Assembly (NCBI RefSeq): GCF_030867095.1
Contig: NC_081831.1
Location: forward strand, 46,189,319-46,253,318
DNA from: Alligator mississippiensis
Lineage: Eukaryota > Chordata > Crocodylia > Alligatoridae
Length of the DNA: 64,000 bases
Direction: 5' to 3'
This document shows positions 24,111 to 35,415 of this stretch, piece by piece. Position 1 is the first letter of the stretch. Each line of letters opens with the position of its first letter. The translations under genes were made by a program, and so were the position numbers. Below the pieces are notes generated by a model. That model had not been told where the DNA came from, did not search any database, and saw only the letters and a program-made list of their open reading frames with translations.

Positions 24111-25069
24111 ACATAACGATCCAGGGGACTGACAGTCACCTACTCATTTTAGACAATACTGGGGGCATAACAATTAAGTAAGTGGACCAGAAAGGACACT
24201 AAGTGGATCTACTCATTTTATGGAGTAATGTTGGAGAATGTTGCAGATAGTGCGATGACATGACAAATGAGGTAAATTTAAGCTAGAAAGTATGGGGCTT
24301 AGTAAAAGTCTAGCAATAGTAACATGCAGCTCAGTTCAAGATAACTTGCATTGCTTTGTGGCAGCCCTGCTACTGTATCACATAAGGTTTGTGTGATACA
24401 ACATATATCATAACACTTAGCTTTGCTTACAGTAATTGAAATAAAAAGTGCAGTTGTTTGAGTATATGCATGTGGCACGTCCCACACTTGTGCTGCCCTG
24501 TCTCAGCACTGACTGTGAATTCAGAATGTTTGCATGTAGATAAGCCTAAGGTGGAAGTAGAAATATTTGTAGAAACTCATAAAGCATAATATTAGCTCTA
24601 AATGTGTAGCATAATTAAGACCAAGTCAAGGCTGTAAATTAAAAGAAATCTATAAGACATAATTCTTTTTTGGTTTACTTAATTTTATCTCTCTTAACAT
24701 TTTCACTTGATAATGTGATACAGTGCTCTTTCATTGCTGAGGGAAACATGCTGCATCTGATACCCTGAGATATGTTTTTAAATTTGGCTGTTTCTACATG
24801 AAGTCTTTGGAAACTTCTTTATACCCCTTTTAACAAAGATAAAAAGCAGAATGAAGGAAAAACATGCCATTTAGTGCAATACTGTAGTCTTTCATCTTAC
24901 AGACAGTTGTTAAAGTCCCAGTTGCCACTTGTTAAACTATAATTGTGATGAAAGGGTAAGGGTTGAGATTTTTCAAATTTAACACTGTTTAATTATACAA
25001 TTATTTGCTCCTTAGTATGTTTTAATATGTGGATAACCAAGGGATTAGTTATCCCATAATTTAGTAAAG
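24111..25069. other. AT-rich DNA, nothing recognised
   Basis: No gene or element landmark was recognised in this stretch, which lies up to the hAT-type target duplication at 25070. Confidence 0.6.
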
Positions 25070-25077
25070 GTTTAAAC
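25070..25077. repeat. 8-bp target duplication, left (GTTTAAAC)
   Basis: GTTTAAAC here matches GTTTAAAT at 34836-34843 in 7 of 8 positions. An 8-bp duplication directly outside CAGG...CCTG ends is the hAT signature. Confidence 0.7.
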
Positions 25078-25361
25078 CAGGGGTTGGGAACTATGGCTCA
25101 TGTGATAAATCTGGCCTTCAGATCCATTGCCCCTGGCATTTCAGCAGGCATGGGGCTTCCTGGGCACTTGGTGGTGGAGGGCTTGGGCACCAGATTGGTC
25201 CCAGTCCTGACCCACCTCTAACCCAAAATGGGTTACTCTGGTCCACAGCCTAGAAAAGATGGTGGTTTAAACTGGTTATTTTGGCCCCATAGGCCAGATA
25301 AGTGGCATGGGGCTGGTCTAGGGGCTGGATTGGGCCCTGGGGCCCAGTGGAACTCATTCCT

Positions 25362-25699
25362 TGAAGGGGAACAGAACGGAGTCAATCGCCATTATGTGTA
25401 AGCGAGCAGGTCACATACACAGCTGAAGCTATGAGAAAGTCAAAGGGCATGACCCCAAATTGCTAGGCTAGGCACAAACTGGAACAATTCTAGTTTAGTA
25501 AAAACAGGATACTAGTATAGAAAGAGTGTGGCTATTAAATAGATTGATGTATCTGTTACTATGCATATGATGTCATACTTCCTATATCATACTTGCTATA
25601 TAATCAAGCTATGCGCAAAGTAGAACAACAGACAGTTTCCTCTTGGGGCAGTTGTCTGTTCAGAATGCATTCTTTAATAAATCAAGTCTTTAAACTTAT
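25362..25699 (+). repeat. ERV 5' LTR, left part
   Basis: It begins TGAAGGGGAACAG, mirrored by GTTTTCCCCAACA at the other LTR end. It holds a TATA-type box (GCTATATAATC, about 25593) and an AATAAA signal (about 25676). It corresponds to 34090-34423 of the 3' LTR and stops where CR1 copy 3 enters. Confidence 0.93.
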
Positions 25700-27462
25700 T
25701 GTTTTTTAGATATATAGGGAGTAAAAGGAATGCCCAGGGAGGAATAGGACCCCTGCTAAATGGGCAGAAACAATTAGCAACGGACAGGGGGGACAAGGCT
25801 GAACTCCTCAATGAGTTCTTTGCCTCAGTGTTCCTAAGCAAGGTGCACGACAAGTCTCTCACTGGGGTTGTAGAGAGGCAGCAGCAAGGTGCCAGACTAC
25901 CATGCGTAGACCCTGAGATGGTGCAGAGTCACTTGGAAGAACTGGATGCCTTTAAGTCGGCAGGCCCAGATGAGCTCCATCTGAGGGTGCTGAAGGCACT
26001 GGCTGACATCATTGCAGAGCCACTGGTGGGAATATTTGAACGCTCGTGGCACACGGGCAAAGTCCCAGAGGACTGGAAAAGGGCCAATGTGGTCCCCATT
26101 TTCAAGAAGGGGAGGAAGGAGGACCCAGGCAAATATAGGCCAGTCAGTCTCACCTCCATCCTTGGCAAAATCTTTGAAAAAATTATCAAGGCTCACATTT
26201 GTGAGAGCCCGGCAGGACAAATTATGCTGAGGGGAAACCAGCACATGTTCGTAGCAGGCAGATCGTGCCTGACTAATCTGGTCTCTTTTTATGACCAGGT
26301 GACGAAACGCCTGGACGCAGGAGGAGGGGTGGATGTCGTATACTTAGACTTCAGGAAGGCCTTCGATACAGTATCCCATCCAATACTGGTGAACAAGTTA
26401 AGAGGCTGTGACTTGGATGACTACACAGTCCAGTGGGTGGCGAATTGGCTGGAGGGTCGCACCCAGAGAGTCATGGTAGATGGGTCGGTTTCGACCTGGA
26501 AGGGTGTGGGCAGTGGGGTCCTGCAGGGCTCGGTCCTTGGACTGATACTCTTTAATGTCTTCATCAGTGACTTGGACGAGGGAGTGAAATGTACTCTGTC
26601 CAAGTTTGCAGATGACACAAAGCTATGGGGAGAAGTGGACACGCCGGAGGGCAGGGAACAGCATCAAGCAGATCTGGACAGGTTGGACAAGTGGGCAGAA
26701 AACAACAGAGAGAAATGCAAAGTGCTGCACCTAGGGAGGAAAAATGTCCAGCACACCTACAGCCTAGGGAATGACCTACTGGGTGGCATGGAAGTGGAAA
26801 GGGATCTTGGAGTTCTAGTGGACTCCAAGATGAACATGAGTTGGCAGTGTGACGAAGCCATCAGAAAAGCCAATGGCACTTTACCGTGCATCAGCAGATG
26901 CATGATGAATAGATCCAAGGAGGTGATACTTCCCCTCTATCGGGCGCTGGTCAGACCGCAGTTGGAGTACTGCGTGCAATTCTGGGCACCGCACTTCAAG
27001 AGGGATGAGGATAACCTGGAGAGGGTCCAGAGAAGGGCCACTCATATGGTTTAGGGCTTGCAGGCCAAGCCCTACGAGGAGACTAGAGAACCTGGACCTT
27101 TTCAGCCTCCGCAAGAGAAGGTTGAGAGGCGACCTTGTGGCCGCCTATAAGTTCATCACAGGGGCACAGAAGGGAATTGGTGAATCAGGGATTACAAGAA
27201 ATAATGGCCACAAGCTAGCAGAGAGCAGATTTAGATTGGACATTAGGAAGAACTTCTTCACAGTTAGAGTGGCCAAGGTCTGGAACGGGCTCCCAAGGGA
27301 GGTGGTGCTCTCCCCTACCCTGGGGGTCTTCAAGAGGAGGTTAGATAAGCATCTAGCTGGGGTCATCTAGACCCAGCACTCTTTCCTGCCTATGCAGGGG
27401 GTTGGACTCAATGATCTATTGAGGTCCCTTCCAACCCTAACATCTATGAATCTATGAATTAT
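25700..27462 (+). mobile_element. CR1 LINE, copy 3, inserted in the ERV 5' LTR
   Basis: A 5'-truncated CR1 beginning at TTTTTTAGATATATAGGG, a point inside ORF2, and ending with ATCTATGAATC repeats. A 451-residue open frame (25699-27054) contains EDWKRANVVPIFKKGRKEDP, VVYLDFRKAFD and FADDTKLW. Compared with copy 2 it lacks five codons (MQFNK region, near 26709) and its frame breaks near 27054. The flanking LTR sequence continues without loss at GTTGTTGTTC (27463). TTAT occurs at both junctions and may be a short target duplication or microhomology. The insertion must postdate the ERV, because the 3' LTR lacks it. Confidence 0.95.
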
Positions 27463-27518
27463 GTTGTTGTTCATCTGAGCCTCTGCCTACCGAGCCAGGG
27501 GAGAAGTTTTCCCCAACA
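27463..27518 (+). repeat. ERV 5' LTR, right part
   Basis: A 56-bp continuation of the 5' LTR ending CCCCAACA. It is the same length as 34424-34479 of the 3' LTR, which confirms a clean insertion of the CR1. Confidence 0.92.
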
Positions 27519-27524
27519 GTTTTG

Positions 27525-27542
27525 TGGTGTGAAAAGTGGGAT
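27525..27542 (+). promoter_or_regulatory. Primer binding site, tRNA-Leu-like
   Basis: TGGTGTGAAAAGTGGGAT lies six bases after the LTR end and matches 15 of 18 bases of the complement of a vertebrate tRNA-Leu 3' end as I remember it (TGGTGTCAGGAGTGGGAT). This is where minus-strand DNA synthesis would be primed. Confidence 0.65.
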
Positions 27543-28348
27543 GCGGCGGAACACCGAGCTGACGGCTTGAACAGTTTGGGGACACAGCTGATGCCCGTGG
27601 CACCAAGCACCGAGGTAATAGATCCTAACTGAAAAATCTCACTTAATGGGTCTCAGTGCTCCCTAGCCTGGACGAGTTACGTCTCTCGGTGGTAAGCGCT
27701 CCCTATGTTATTAATGTAGAGTTTAAGACTTGCTTTATCTGACTGACTGAAATTTGTAACAGGATACTTTATCTGAAACTGAATATATGGGATCCCTGAC
27801 AGGTAGACTGCTCTGACTTGGTCTGGGGACGCCCGGACTCTTCTCTGCCTATCCCTTTGCCTACTGGCTTTAGCAGTCCCTGTCCTGAGGCTAAAATTTG
27901 ATTTGACAAACTTGTTAACTTTCTACAAGTGTAGTGGGGAACTGGGTTTATATTAGATTACTATAGACTAAGGGATATTGAAACCTCGAAAGTACTATGA
28001 ACATTATCCATACCCTCGCTGACCAAGGCTGGGACTAAAGAAAATTTTCCTGAACCCTGTGCCTCAGTGCTATCCTTTAAAATGATAATGAGCTGCTGAC
28101 CAGATCTGAGACTAAGGCTGAGTCTAGCCACCCCAAGGCTGCCCGCAAAGCAGACTTGAAAGCAAGGGGGCTCAGCTCGAACCTCGTGATCCAGCGGACA
28201 GGTTCCCCTTCCTTTCCTTTCTCCTCATTTATGAACGGGATGTCTGACTAGTTAGCGGGTAAACGTAAAACGCCGCTTTGTGTACTACCCTTGGTTACAA
28301 TTATTATATTTAAGTTCCCGTTTTCTTCCTTAACTGAAGACAAAAGAA

Positions 28349-29640
28349 ATGGGTCAGGGATCCTCTTGCTCGGACCCAAAAACACCCTTGGGTTATATGT
28401 GTAAGACTTATGGAACTCAATTGGGTTCCAAGAAGCAAAAGCGCTTAGTTAAATTGGCACATGCTTGGAATGGGTATACCTATGAAAACCCCGAGTTACA
28501 GTTCCCTGATGAAGGAACCTTTGACCCTGACAAATTAAATTACCTGAGGGGATTCTTAGAAATACCCAAGGCAAAGCAAATGGAATATTGGTACCTATGG
28601 GATAATGAGCTTCTAAAAGAAAACAAAAATCAATTGAGGCTAGTCTCAGAGATTCAAACGAAAAATTAAAAAAACAATTGGCTACTTTAAAAGAGGCAAA
28701 ATCCAGCCCTAGGGCTCCCCCACCTGATCGTCCTACCTATAAAAAACTGTACCCCAGTATTCCGGTGCCCAACGCTACCACTACTCCAGAAGACACAGAA
28801 GATTTGCTAGACTTCTGAGTACCCAGTCAAGCTCCTCCACCTCCACCTCCAGTTCCTGCAGAGGGGTTCGTTACCTCTGAAAGCAGTGCCAGACAAAATT
28901 CTGCTAAAACCCTAACTGCTCCCCTCTCTCCCCCACCTTCTACTGACTCAAGTTCAGATGAGGATGACCTGCCCACTGTCCGTGATGTTAAGAAAAATTT
29001 AAAGTCTGAATTAAGACCATTATATGACATTAAAAATATCGAAAGGGGTCCAAATGGGCAGACTGTAATAACCCTATATGCCCAAGAGGGGGGAAGATTG
29101 TAACCACCTTCAGAGACCCTCAGTATTTTAAATACATACTGGCATTGATCCTGGTGCAGAAAATATGCGAGGGTTAATAGTTATCACTTATGTAAAGAAT
29201 TTACAGCCGAAACTACAAGATAAACTACAGCAATTAGTCCTGGGCTGGAAGGGTAAACCCATGGCCAAGATTGTTCAGGCTTGTGTAGATTTATGGGAAC
29301 AACAGCAGGCAGAAAAGGAAAAAAGAAAAGAACTTAAAATTAGCCTTATGGCTTTGCAAATCCAAGACTTAGAACAAAAACAGAGTACTGGTCCTCGCCC
29401 ATACGTCCAACCTTGCAAAAACTTTTATCCTGGGGCCCCAGCATCTGATTAAAACCGTCATTCACAAGTTAACTCAAGATCAAATGTACCTCCTTTTCAG
29501 CTGTGTTTCCCATGTGGACCGCGTCCTGACGATGTTTGTAATTACTGTAAACAAAAGGGACACTGGAAAACTAATTGCCCAAACCGGCCCCAGCGTAATG
29601 GCTCATCTGTTTCCTGTCCCTCAAGCCCTACGCAATGACA
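28349..29640 (+). pseudogene. gag: ERV gag region (fossil)
   Basis: This region encoded the structural polyprotein. It opens with MGQGSS, a myristoylation-type N-terminus (Gly2), followed by a charged matrix-like segment. A Pro-rich middle and a leucine/charge-rich capsid-like helix segment follow, and near 29537-29578 a CCHC zinc knuckle (CNYCKQKGHWKTNC) of nucleocapsid type. Gammaretroviruses express pol by read-through or frameshift from gag. Which one applied here cannot be told. The region is broken. Confidence 0.8.
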
Positions 29641-32600
29641 GTTCAGCACGCACGGACTCTGTGTCTCCAGAATGTGCTGCGCTGCATTCTCTCATCAAAA
29701 CCTCTAAAGATGCCAGTGTAACTGTGACTGTTAATGACAAATCTCATAGTTTCCTTGTAGATACAGGGGCCTCTATGTCTACTATAAAATATGAAGAAGC
29801 TGAAAGACTAATACCCACCAATGAAACAGTCAATGCAATTGGAGTAGGGGGACAAATCATTCCGCATAAATATGCTAGTCCAGCTACAGTCAAAATTGGG
29901 CCATTGTCTGCTGAACATGCTTTCTTGTTAAGTCCTACTGCTCCAGTAAATCTATTAGGAAGAGATTTGTTGTGTAAATTGGATGCCACAATCTACTGTT
30001 CCCCTGAGGGTGTGTTTTTAGATCTGCCCTCTGATCAGACCCAAAATGTAATGCTCTTGTTCTCTACAGACCCTGAGAATAACCAAATAGATGGTGACTC
30101 TTCCAACTCTCCATCTTTTTCAGATGTTCCAGAGTCCTTGTGGGCTTCCCACCTCAATGAAACGGGGAAGCTCTTGAACATTGAGCCAGTTCAATTGACT
30201 TATAATACACGCAAACCTTTTCCTGCTGTAGATCAGTATCCCCTTTCCCGAGAAGCTGAGGAAGGTATTGCCCCAGTCATAGATGCACTGTTGCAACAGG
30301 GTGTTTTAATTCCAATTCGCTCTCCCTGTAACACCCCTATCCTATCTGTAAAGAAACCTGGGAAATTAGACAAGCATGGAAAACCTGTTTATTGCTTTGT
30401 ACAAGATTTAAGAAAAATTAATCAATTTGTTATTCCTTCTCATCCTGTTGTGCCAAACCCTTCTACTATCCTCAGCATGATTCCTGCCTCTGCTGCTTTC
30501 TTTTCTGTTGTTGATTTATGTTCTGCTTTTTTCTCTATCCCAATACACCCTAACTCGCAACTTCTGTTTGCGCTCACTTACAAAGGAAGGCAATATACAT
30601 GGACACGATTTCCTCAAGGGTTTACTGAAAGCCCTTCCATATTTTCTCAAGCGCTAAAGAAAGATTTAGATACTATCACGTTACCTTGTAACTCAGTACT
30701 CATTCAGTATATTGATGATCTTATGATTGCTTCAGAAACTGAAATTGCCTGTGTTACAGATACAATTCACCTTCTAAAATGTTTAGCCCAACAAGGTCCT
30801 AAAGCTTCCAAAGCTAAGTTGCAGTTTTGCCAGCCAAAATTTGGGGCACGAAATCTCCAAAGGGCATAGACATTTAACTACAAATCGCATTTCTGCTGTT
30901 CTTTCTCTCCCCAAACCTACTACCAAGAAACAACTCAGAGGGTTTTTAGGCTCTGCTTCATATTGTTAACAACAGATACCCAACTTTTCCTTACTGGCAA
31001 AAACCTTAAATGAGCTTACTAGAGATGATTCTGCTGATAACCCTCTCCCATGGACCGAACACCACGAACAGGCGTTTGTTGATTTAAAGGCAGCCCTAGC
31101 CTCTGCACCAGCATTGGGATGCCCCGACTACGATAAGCCCTTTACTTTGTACTGTCATGAAAGAGAAGGTGTTGCTTCTGGAGTTCTGACTCGACCTTTT
31201 GGTTCTTTTCACAAACCAATTGCTTATTTTTCTTCCTTGCTTGATCCTGTTGCACAAGGATTTCCACCCTGCCTGTGTGCTGTAGCTGCCGCTGCATTGC
31301 TTTTGGACAAGTCAGCAGCTATAGTGTTAGGATCTCCCCTTACTGTTCCCCATGGAAAGACCGTGGAAAGACTCAACACTTATCCTCTCAAAGGTTATCT
31401 TATGAGTGCACTATTTTAGCTGCCGATAATGTTACTATTGTTCGGTGTAATGTTTTAAATCCTGCTTCTCTTGATACTCACTTGTTAGATCATGACTGCA
31501 TTACTCAGACAGATCAGGTATTTACCCCACGTCCAGATCTCACAGGTACACCTCTAGTTAACCCTGATTGTATTTTTTTCGTAGATGACTCATGCAAAAG
31601 AGACGCGACTGGGCAACTTTGTGCAGGATTCGCCGTATGTTCACCACATGTCTCCCTGGTATCCGTAGTGTGCAACCCACTGAACTAATAGCCTTAACCC
31701 GTGCTTGTATTCTAGCTAAAAACAAGTCTACTAATATTTACACTGATTCTCACTATGCCTTTAAAGTGTGCCATTCCACAGGTCAGATTTGGAAGCATTG
31801 CGGATTCCTTACCTCTTCGGGGTCCTCAATTTCTCATGCTCCGTTAATTAACGCCTTGTTAGATGCTATTTTACTCCCTAAACAGATTTCTGTTATACAC
31901 TGCAAAGCTCATACAGGAGGCTCTGATCCGATAAGCCAAGGAAATGCTTGTGCGGATCAGCACGCACAGCGTGCTGCCCTCGAAGACACCCCACTTGTTA
32001 TCTCCTTATGTGCAACTCTTAATCTTTCACTATCTAATATCTCTCTCCTCCAAGATGCAGCTCCAGTATCCGAAAAGCATGCGTGGCTTGCAGCAGGCTT
32101 TACTTTACATTCTAATACTCTATGGAAGTCTCCAGATGGGCACATTATTGCCCCAAAAACCCTTGTCCCTCAGCTTGCCTGTGCATCCCATGAAATGGGA
32201 CATGCGTGCAAAAGGGGGGTAGCTGAGAACATTTTGAGGTACTGGTATGCACCCATCATTCATGCAGAAGTGAAAAAGGTATCGGAAACTTGTGCTATAT
32301 GCCTACAACATGGAATTAGTAAACCAACACATGACCAGGCCAATGCTACTCCATGGTCCTATGGACCATTTCAGAACTTGCAGATAAATTTCATTGATCT
32401 CCCACCTAGCAAAGGGTTTAAGCATGTTCTGGTTGTAATATGCCATTTCAGTGGATGGATAGAAGCCTACCCTACCAGAAGGGCAGACTCAGTCTCTGTA
32501 GCAAAGAAATTAATGATTGAATTAATTCCAAGATTCGGCATACCCCTCACGGTAGACTCAGATCAAGGGCCACAATTTATCTCGCAAATTCAGAAAGTAT

Positions 32601-33230
32601 TAAGTAAGGCATTGGGGTTTACATGGAAATTCCATACACCTTATCACCCAGCAAGCTCAGGAAAGGTTGGAAGTCTTAACCGAGATATTAAATCCAAATT
32701 ACCCAAACTTTGTAAGCAAACTGGACTTTCCTGGCCTGACATTCTTCCAATTACACTGATGCACCTCAGGAATGTGCCAAATAGAAAACATGGGTTGACG
32801 CCATACGGAATTTTGTTTGGTAGACCGATGAATGTAGGCCTACACCCTATCAATGAACAAAAAGCAGCAAGCCTGTTGGAAGGCCATGAGAATGTGTTAA
32901 ATTATTGCAGAGGACTCATGAAAACTGCTAAAGCTGTGTTCCCACAGGTCAGTGCAGCCTTACCTGTGCCTACTGATGTTCTTTGCCATTCTCTAAGTCC
33001 TGGAGACTAGATCCTTGTAAAAGAATTTCACCGTAAAAACTGTCTGCAGCCTAGATGGAATGGACCTTATCAAGTCTTACTAACCACCAATACGGCTATA
33101 AAGGTTGATGGAAAGTCTGCCTGGATCCATGCAACTCATTGCAGAAGAACCTTAACGCCAAAAGAAGTAGAACAAATCGACCCAGAACCGACCCAGCTGG
33201 ATTTAAATCCCACTCCAACAGGAACTGGAT
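29640..33230 (+). pseudogene. pol: ERV pro-pol region (fossil)
   Basis: Landmarks in order are the protease active site LVDTGAS (about 29755), the RT block VQDLRKINQFV (about 30400), the catalytic YIDDL (about 30709), an RNase H-like stretch with YTDSHYAF (about 31738), an H/C integrase zinc-binding region with ETCAICLQHG (about 32287), a DDE-type integrase core with FSGWIEAYPT and DSDQGPQF (about 32448-32578), and a GPY/F-type C-terminal module RWNGPYQV (about 33053). The integrase is closest in feel to gammaretroviral class I elements. The region is broken. Confidence 0.88.
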
Positions 33231-33339
33231 TTGATGAGGAAGAAGGTCTCCCCGATGTAAGCGCTGAAGCAGCTCACCGGGTTGAGCCCCCTCATACCTA
33301 CAACCTGCGTCCGAAGAAAAAAGAAACCAAATACAACAA

Positions 33340-33990
33340 TTTCAGTAAAAGAAATCTTCCATGCGGTGAAGCAAGTGACAATGTAAACCAGAAGAATTGC
33401 CTGCAGAGGCAAGCCAAACAATACCTGCCAACAGAATTCAACATAATGAAGCTGTTGATGTTAATGTTAGTGGTACTAGCTATGGCAAATGCAAATGTGT
33501 ATTTACAGTTCCTGAAAAGGGTTACTTTGGCCTTAAATGTTTCTGATTGTTGGGTCTGTGGACTTATCCCAGAACTAATGACGAAAGGATTTGTAATGAT
33601 ACTGTGACCTTTAACCCTTCTAAATTTAACTGTGCGGTGGGCAGACCCAAACAATGCCACCTGGAGTGATGCCAAGTACCTTAAGGTGACACCTCAACAG
33701 GGAGAAATGTGCAACTACTCCCGACAGTGAAATTATTCAGTGGGGCATAGTAACTGTAACCACTATGATATGCGTAATGGAGTTTGGATGAATAATCACA
33801 CCAAAGACAGAACATGGTGCAAAAGTTTCAAAAGTTGGTATAACCCATACGATCAATCCACCACTGACGGCTCAATAACCTGTAAATCAATACAGCTACC
33901 AAATGTTACTGTGTGGGATTGCTCTCTAATAGGAGGGCATTGTCATAAAAATGGCACACCCATACCAACAACAAATGATGGTAGAATTTA
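33340..33990 (+). pseudogene. ERV env remnant (fossil)
   Basis: A short region with envelope surface-subunit character: a CWVCG word of the CWxC type (about 33551) and cysteine- and NxT/S-rich peptides (for example NNHTKD, PNVTVW). I recognise no complete envelope gene. Confidence 0.55.
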
Positions 33991-34078
33991 AGGAAAATAA
34001 GATAGAACAAAGAGATAGGAGAAACTATGGACAGACCTGCACCAGATAGAAATAGAGTGATCCTTGTTTTGAAGGATC

Positions 34079-34089
34079 AAAGGGGGGAA
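34079..34089 (+). promoter_or_regulatory. ERV polypurine tract
   Basis: AAAGGGGGGAA lies immediately before the TG of the 3' LTR, the usual plus-strand primer position. Confidence 0.85.
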
Positions 34090-34479
34090 TGAAGGGGAAC
34101 AGAATGGAGTCAATCGCATTTATGTGTAAGCGAGCAGGTCACATACACAGCTGAAGCTAGAGGAAGTCAAAGGGCATGACCCCAAACTGCTAGGCTAAGC
34201 ACAAACTGGAACAATTCTAGTTTAGTAAAAACAGGATACTAGTATAGAAAGAGTGTGGCTATTAAATAGATTGATGTATCTGTTACTATGCATATGATGT
34301 CATACTTCCTATATCATACTTGCTATATAATCAAGCTGCGTGCAAAGTAGAACAACAGAGTTTCCCTCGGGGCAGTTGTCTGCTCCGAATGCATTCTTTA
34401 ATAAATCAAGTCTTTAAACTTATGTTGTTGTTCGTCTGAGCCTCTGCCTAATGAACCCAGGGACAAGTTTTCCCCAACA
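34090..34479 (+). repeat. ERV 3' LTR (390 bp)
   Basis: TGAAGG...CCAACA, uninterrupted. A TATA-type box (GCTATATAATC, about 34321) is followed ~70 bp later by AATAAA (about 34400). It aligns end to end with the two parts of the 5' LTR. I see no clean 4-6 bp target duplication: the flanks read ATTCCT on the left and CCTTTC on the right. Confidence 0.94.
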
Positions 34480-34835
34480 CCTTTCCTCTCCCATATGCTG
34501 GGATTGGGACCTGGGGGCCTGGTACTACCTGCTCCTCTCCCCGCACACAGGGATTGGATCCCAGGGACCCTGTACCACCCTTTACTGTCTTCTGTTTATC
34601 TGGACTGGGCTCAGGGCCTAGCACTACCCCCACCTGGCCCTACATTCTGCAATCTAGTGCCTGATTCAGTGCACAGTGTCCAGGGTTCTACATGAGTCTG
34701 GAAATCTGTCAGCAGGAGAGTGGTGCTAGTGCTTTTTTGCCACCAAATTTCTGGACCTGTAGGGAGTCCCATGGGTCAGATTACAAGGTGCTGGATGCAA
34801 GATCTGATCTGCAGGCTGGGCCTTGAGCACACCTG

Positions 34836-34843
34836 GTTTAAAT
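34836..34843. repeat. 8-bp target duplication, right (GTTTAAAT)
   Basis: Partner of the site at 25070-25077, with one mismatch. Confidence 0.7.
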
Positions 34844-35067
34844 GATTAATAATGGAAATTTTTTTTTTACCTATGCTTGTTGTGACTTCAGATTAACAAA
34901 TTACAAATGAGCACAATAGTACCTTGGTATTCCATTTTAATGAACAGATCCTTAGAACAAAACAATTAAAATGCTTCTAGTGAGAAATGGCTTTTTCATT
35001 AACTGGGAGCAGTTTTCCATATGTAAGATTTCTAACTGCATCAGAGTGCTCTGGATAATAACCTTGT

Positions 35068-35415
35068 TACAGATACAGGTTGCTTGCGAACATTAACCCC
35101 TCCCCCCCCCCCCAAAAAAAATTAGCACTTTAAAATTGGCATGCTCCTGCACTGAGTCCAACGCATGCTCAGAAGAGGCAGTGCGTTAATTGGACCTGAC
35201 TCCCCTAACATCTGTATAGATTGGATGCCTTAGTAGGCCATTTTTGGCACTTTTATGTAATAGCTGATTGATTCAGCTTTATATAAAAGTGTCAAAAAGC
35301 CCCACTGAGGTGCCTGACTTCTACTCAGCTCCTCAGTGTCTGTAACACACTGCTTCTTCTGGTAAAGTGTGTTTTTTTTTTTTAATGTCTGCAAGCAGCT
35401 GCAGTGCTTAGTAGG
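35068..35415. mobile_element. Palindromic foldback element
   Basis: The centre (35222-35315) is a near-perfect hairpin: TGGCACTTTTATGTAATAGC faces its complement across a 5-base loop (TTGAT, 35268-35272). The similarity extends outward to CAGGTTGCTTGCGAACATTAA at left and the inverted TTAATGTCTGCAAGCAGCTG at right. Homopolymer runs (C then A at left, T at right) sit in matching places. It has no coding capacity, so it is a MITE-type foldback of unknown superfamily. Confidence 0.65.

Larger units (their letters stand above)
25362..34479 (+). mobile_element. Endogenous retrovirus, gamma-like (fossil)
   Basis: A proviral fossil of about 7.35 kb once the inserted CR1 is subtracted. It has 390-bp class LTRs, a tRNA-Leu-like primer site, gag, protease, reverse transcriptase, RNase H, integrase and an env remnant before a polypurine tract. 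The integrase and its C-terminal RWNGPYQV domain are gamma/class I-like. By eye the two LTRs differ at roughly 20 positions plus a few small gaps in ~394 bp (about 5%), implying an insertion tens of millions of years old if the slow crocodilian substitution rate applies. It is broken, with roughly ten or more breaks across its genes. Confidence 0.93.
25078..34835. mobile_element. Small hAT-type element interrupted by an ERV
   Basis: The left end reads CAGGGGTTGGGAAC and the right end, reversed, CAGGTGTGCTCAAG. Both lie next to the 8-bp duplication. Without the ERV (25362-34479) the element would be only about 640 bp (284 bp left part, 356 bp right part) with no transposase, so it is a non-autonomous copy. 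The internal parts are GC-rich with CTGGG/GGGCC words on both sides. It is older than the ERV it contains. Confidence 0.65.

Noticed and set aside
25351-34490. A 4-6 bp target duplication for the ERV
   Set aside because: Flanks ATTCCT and CCTTTC share only CCT-like bases out of register, so I do not claim one.
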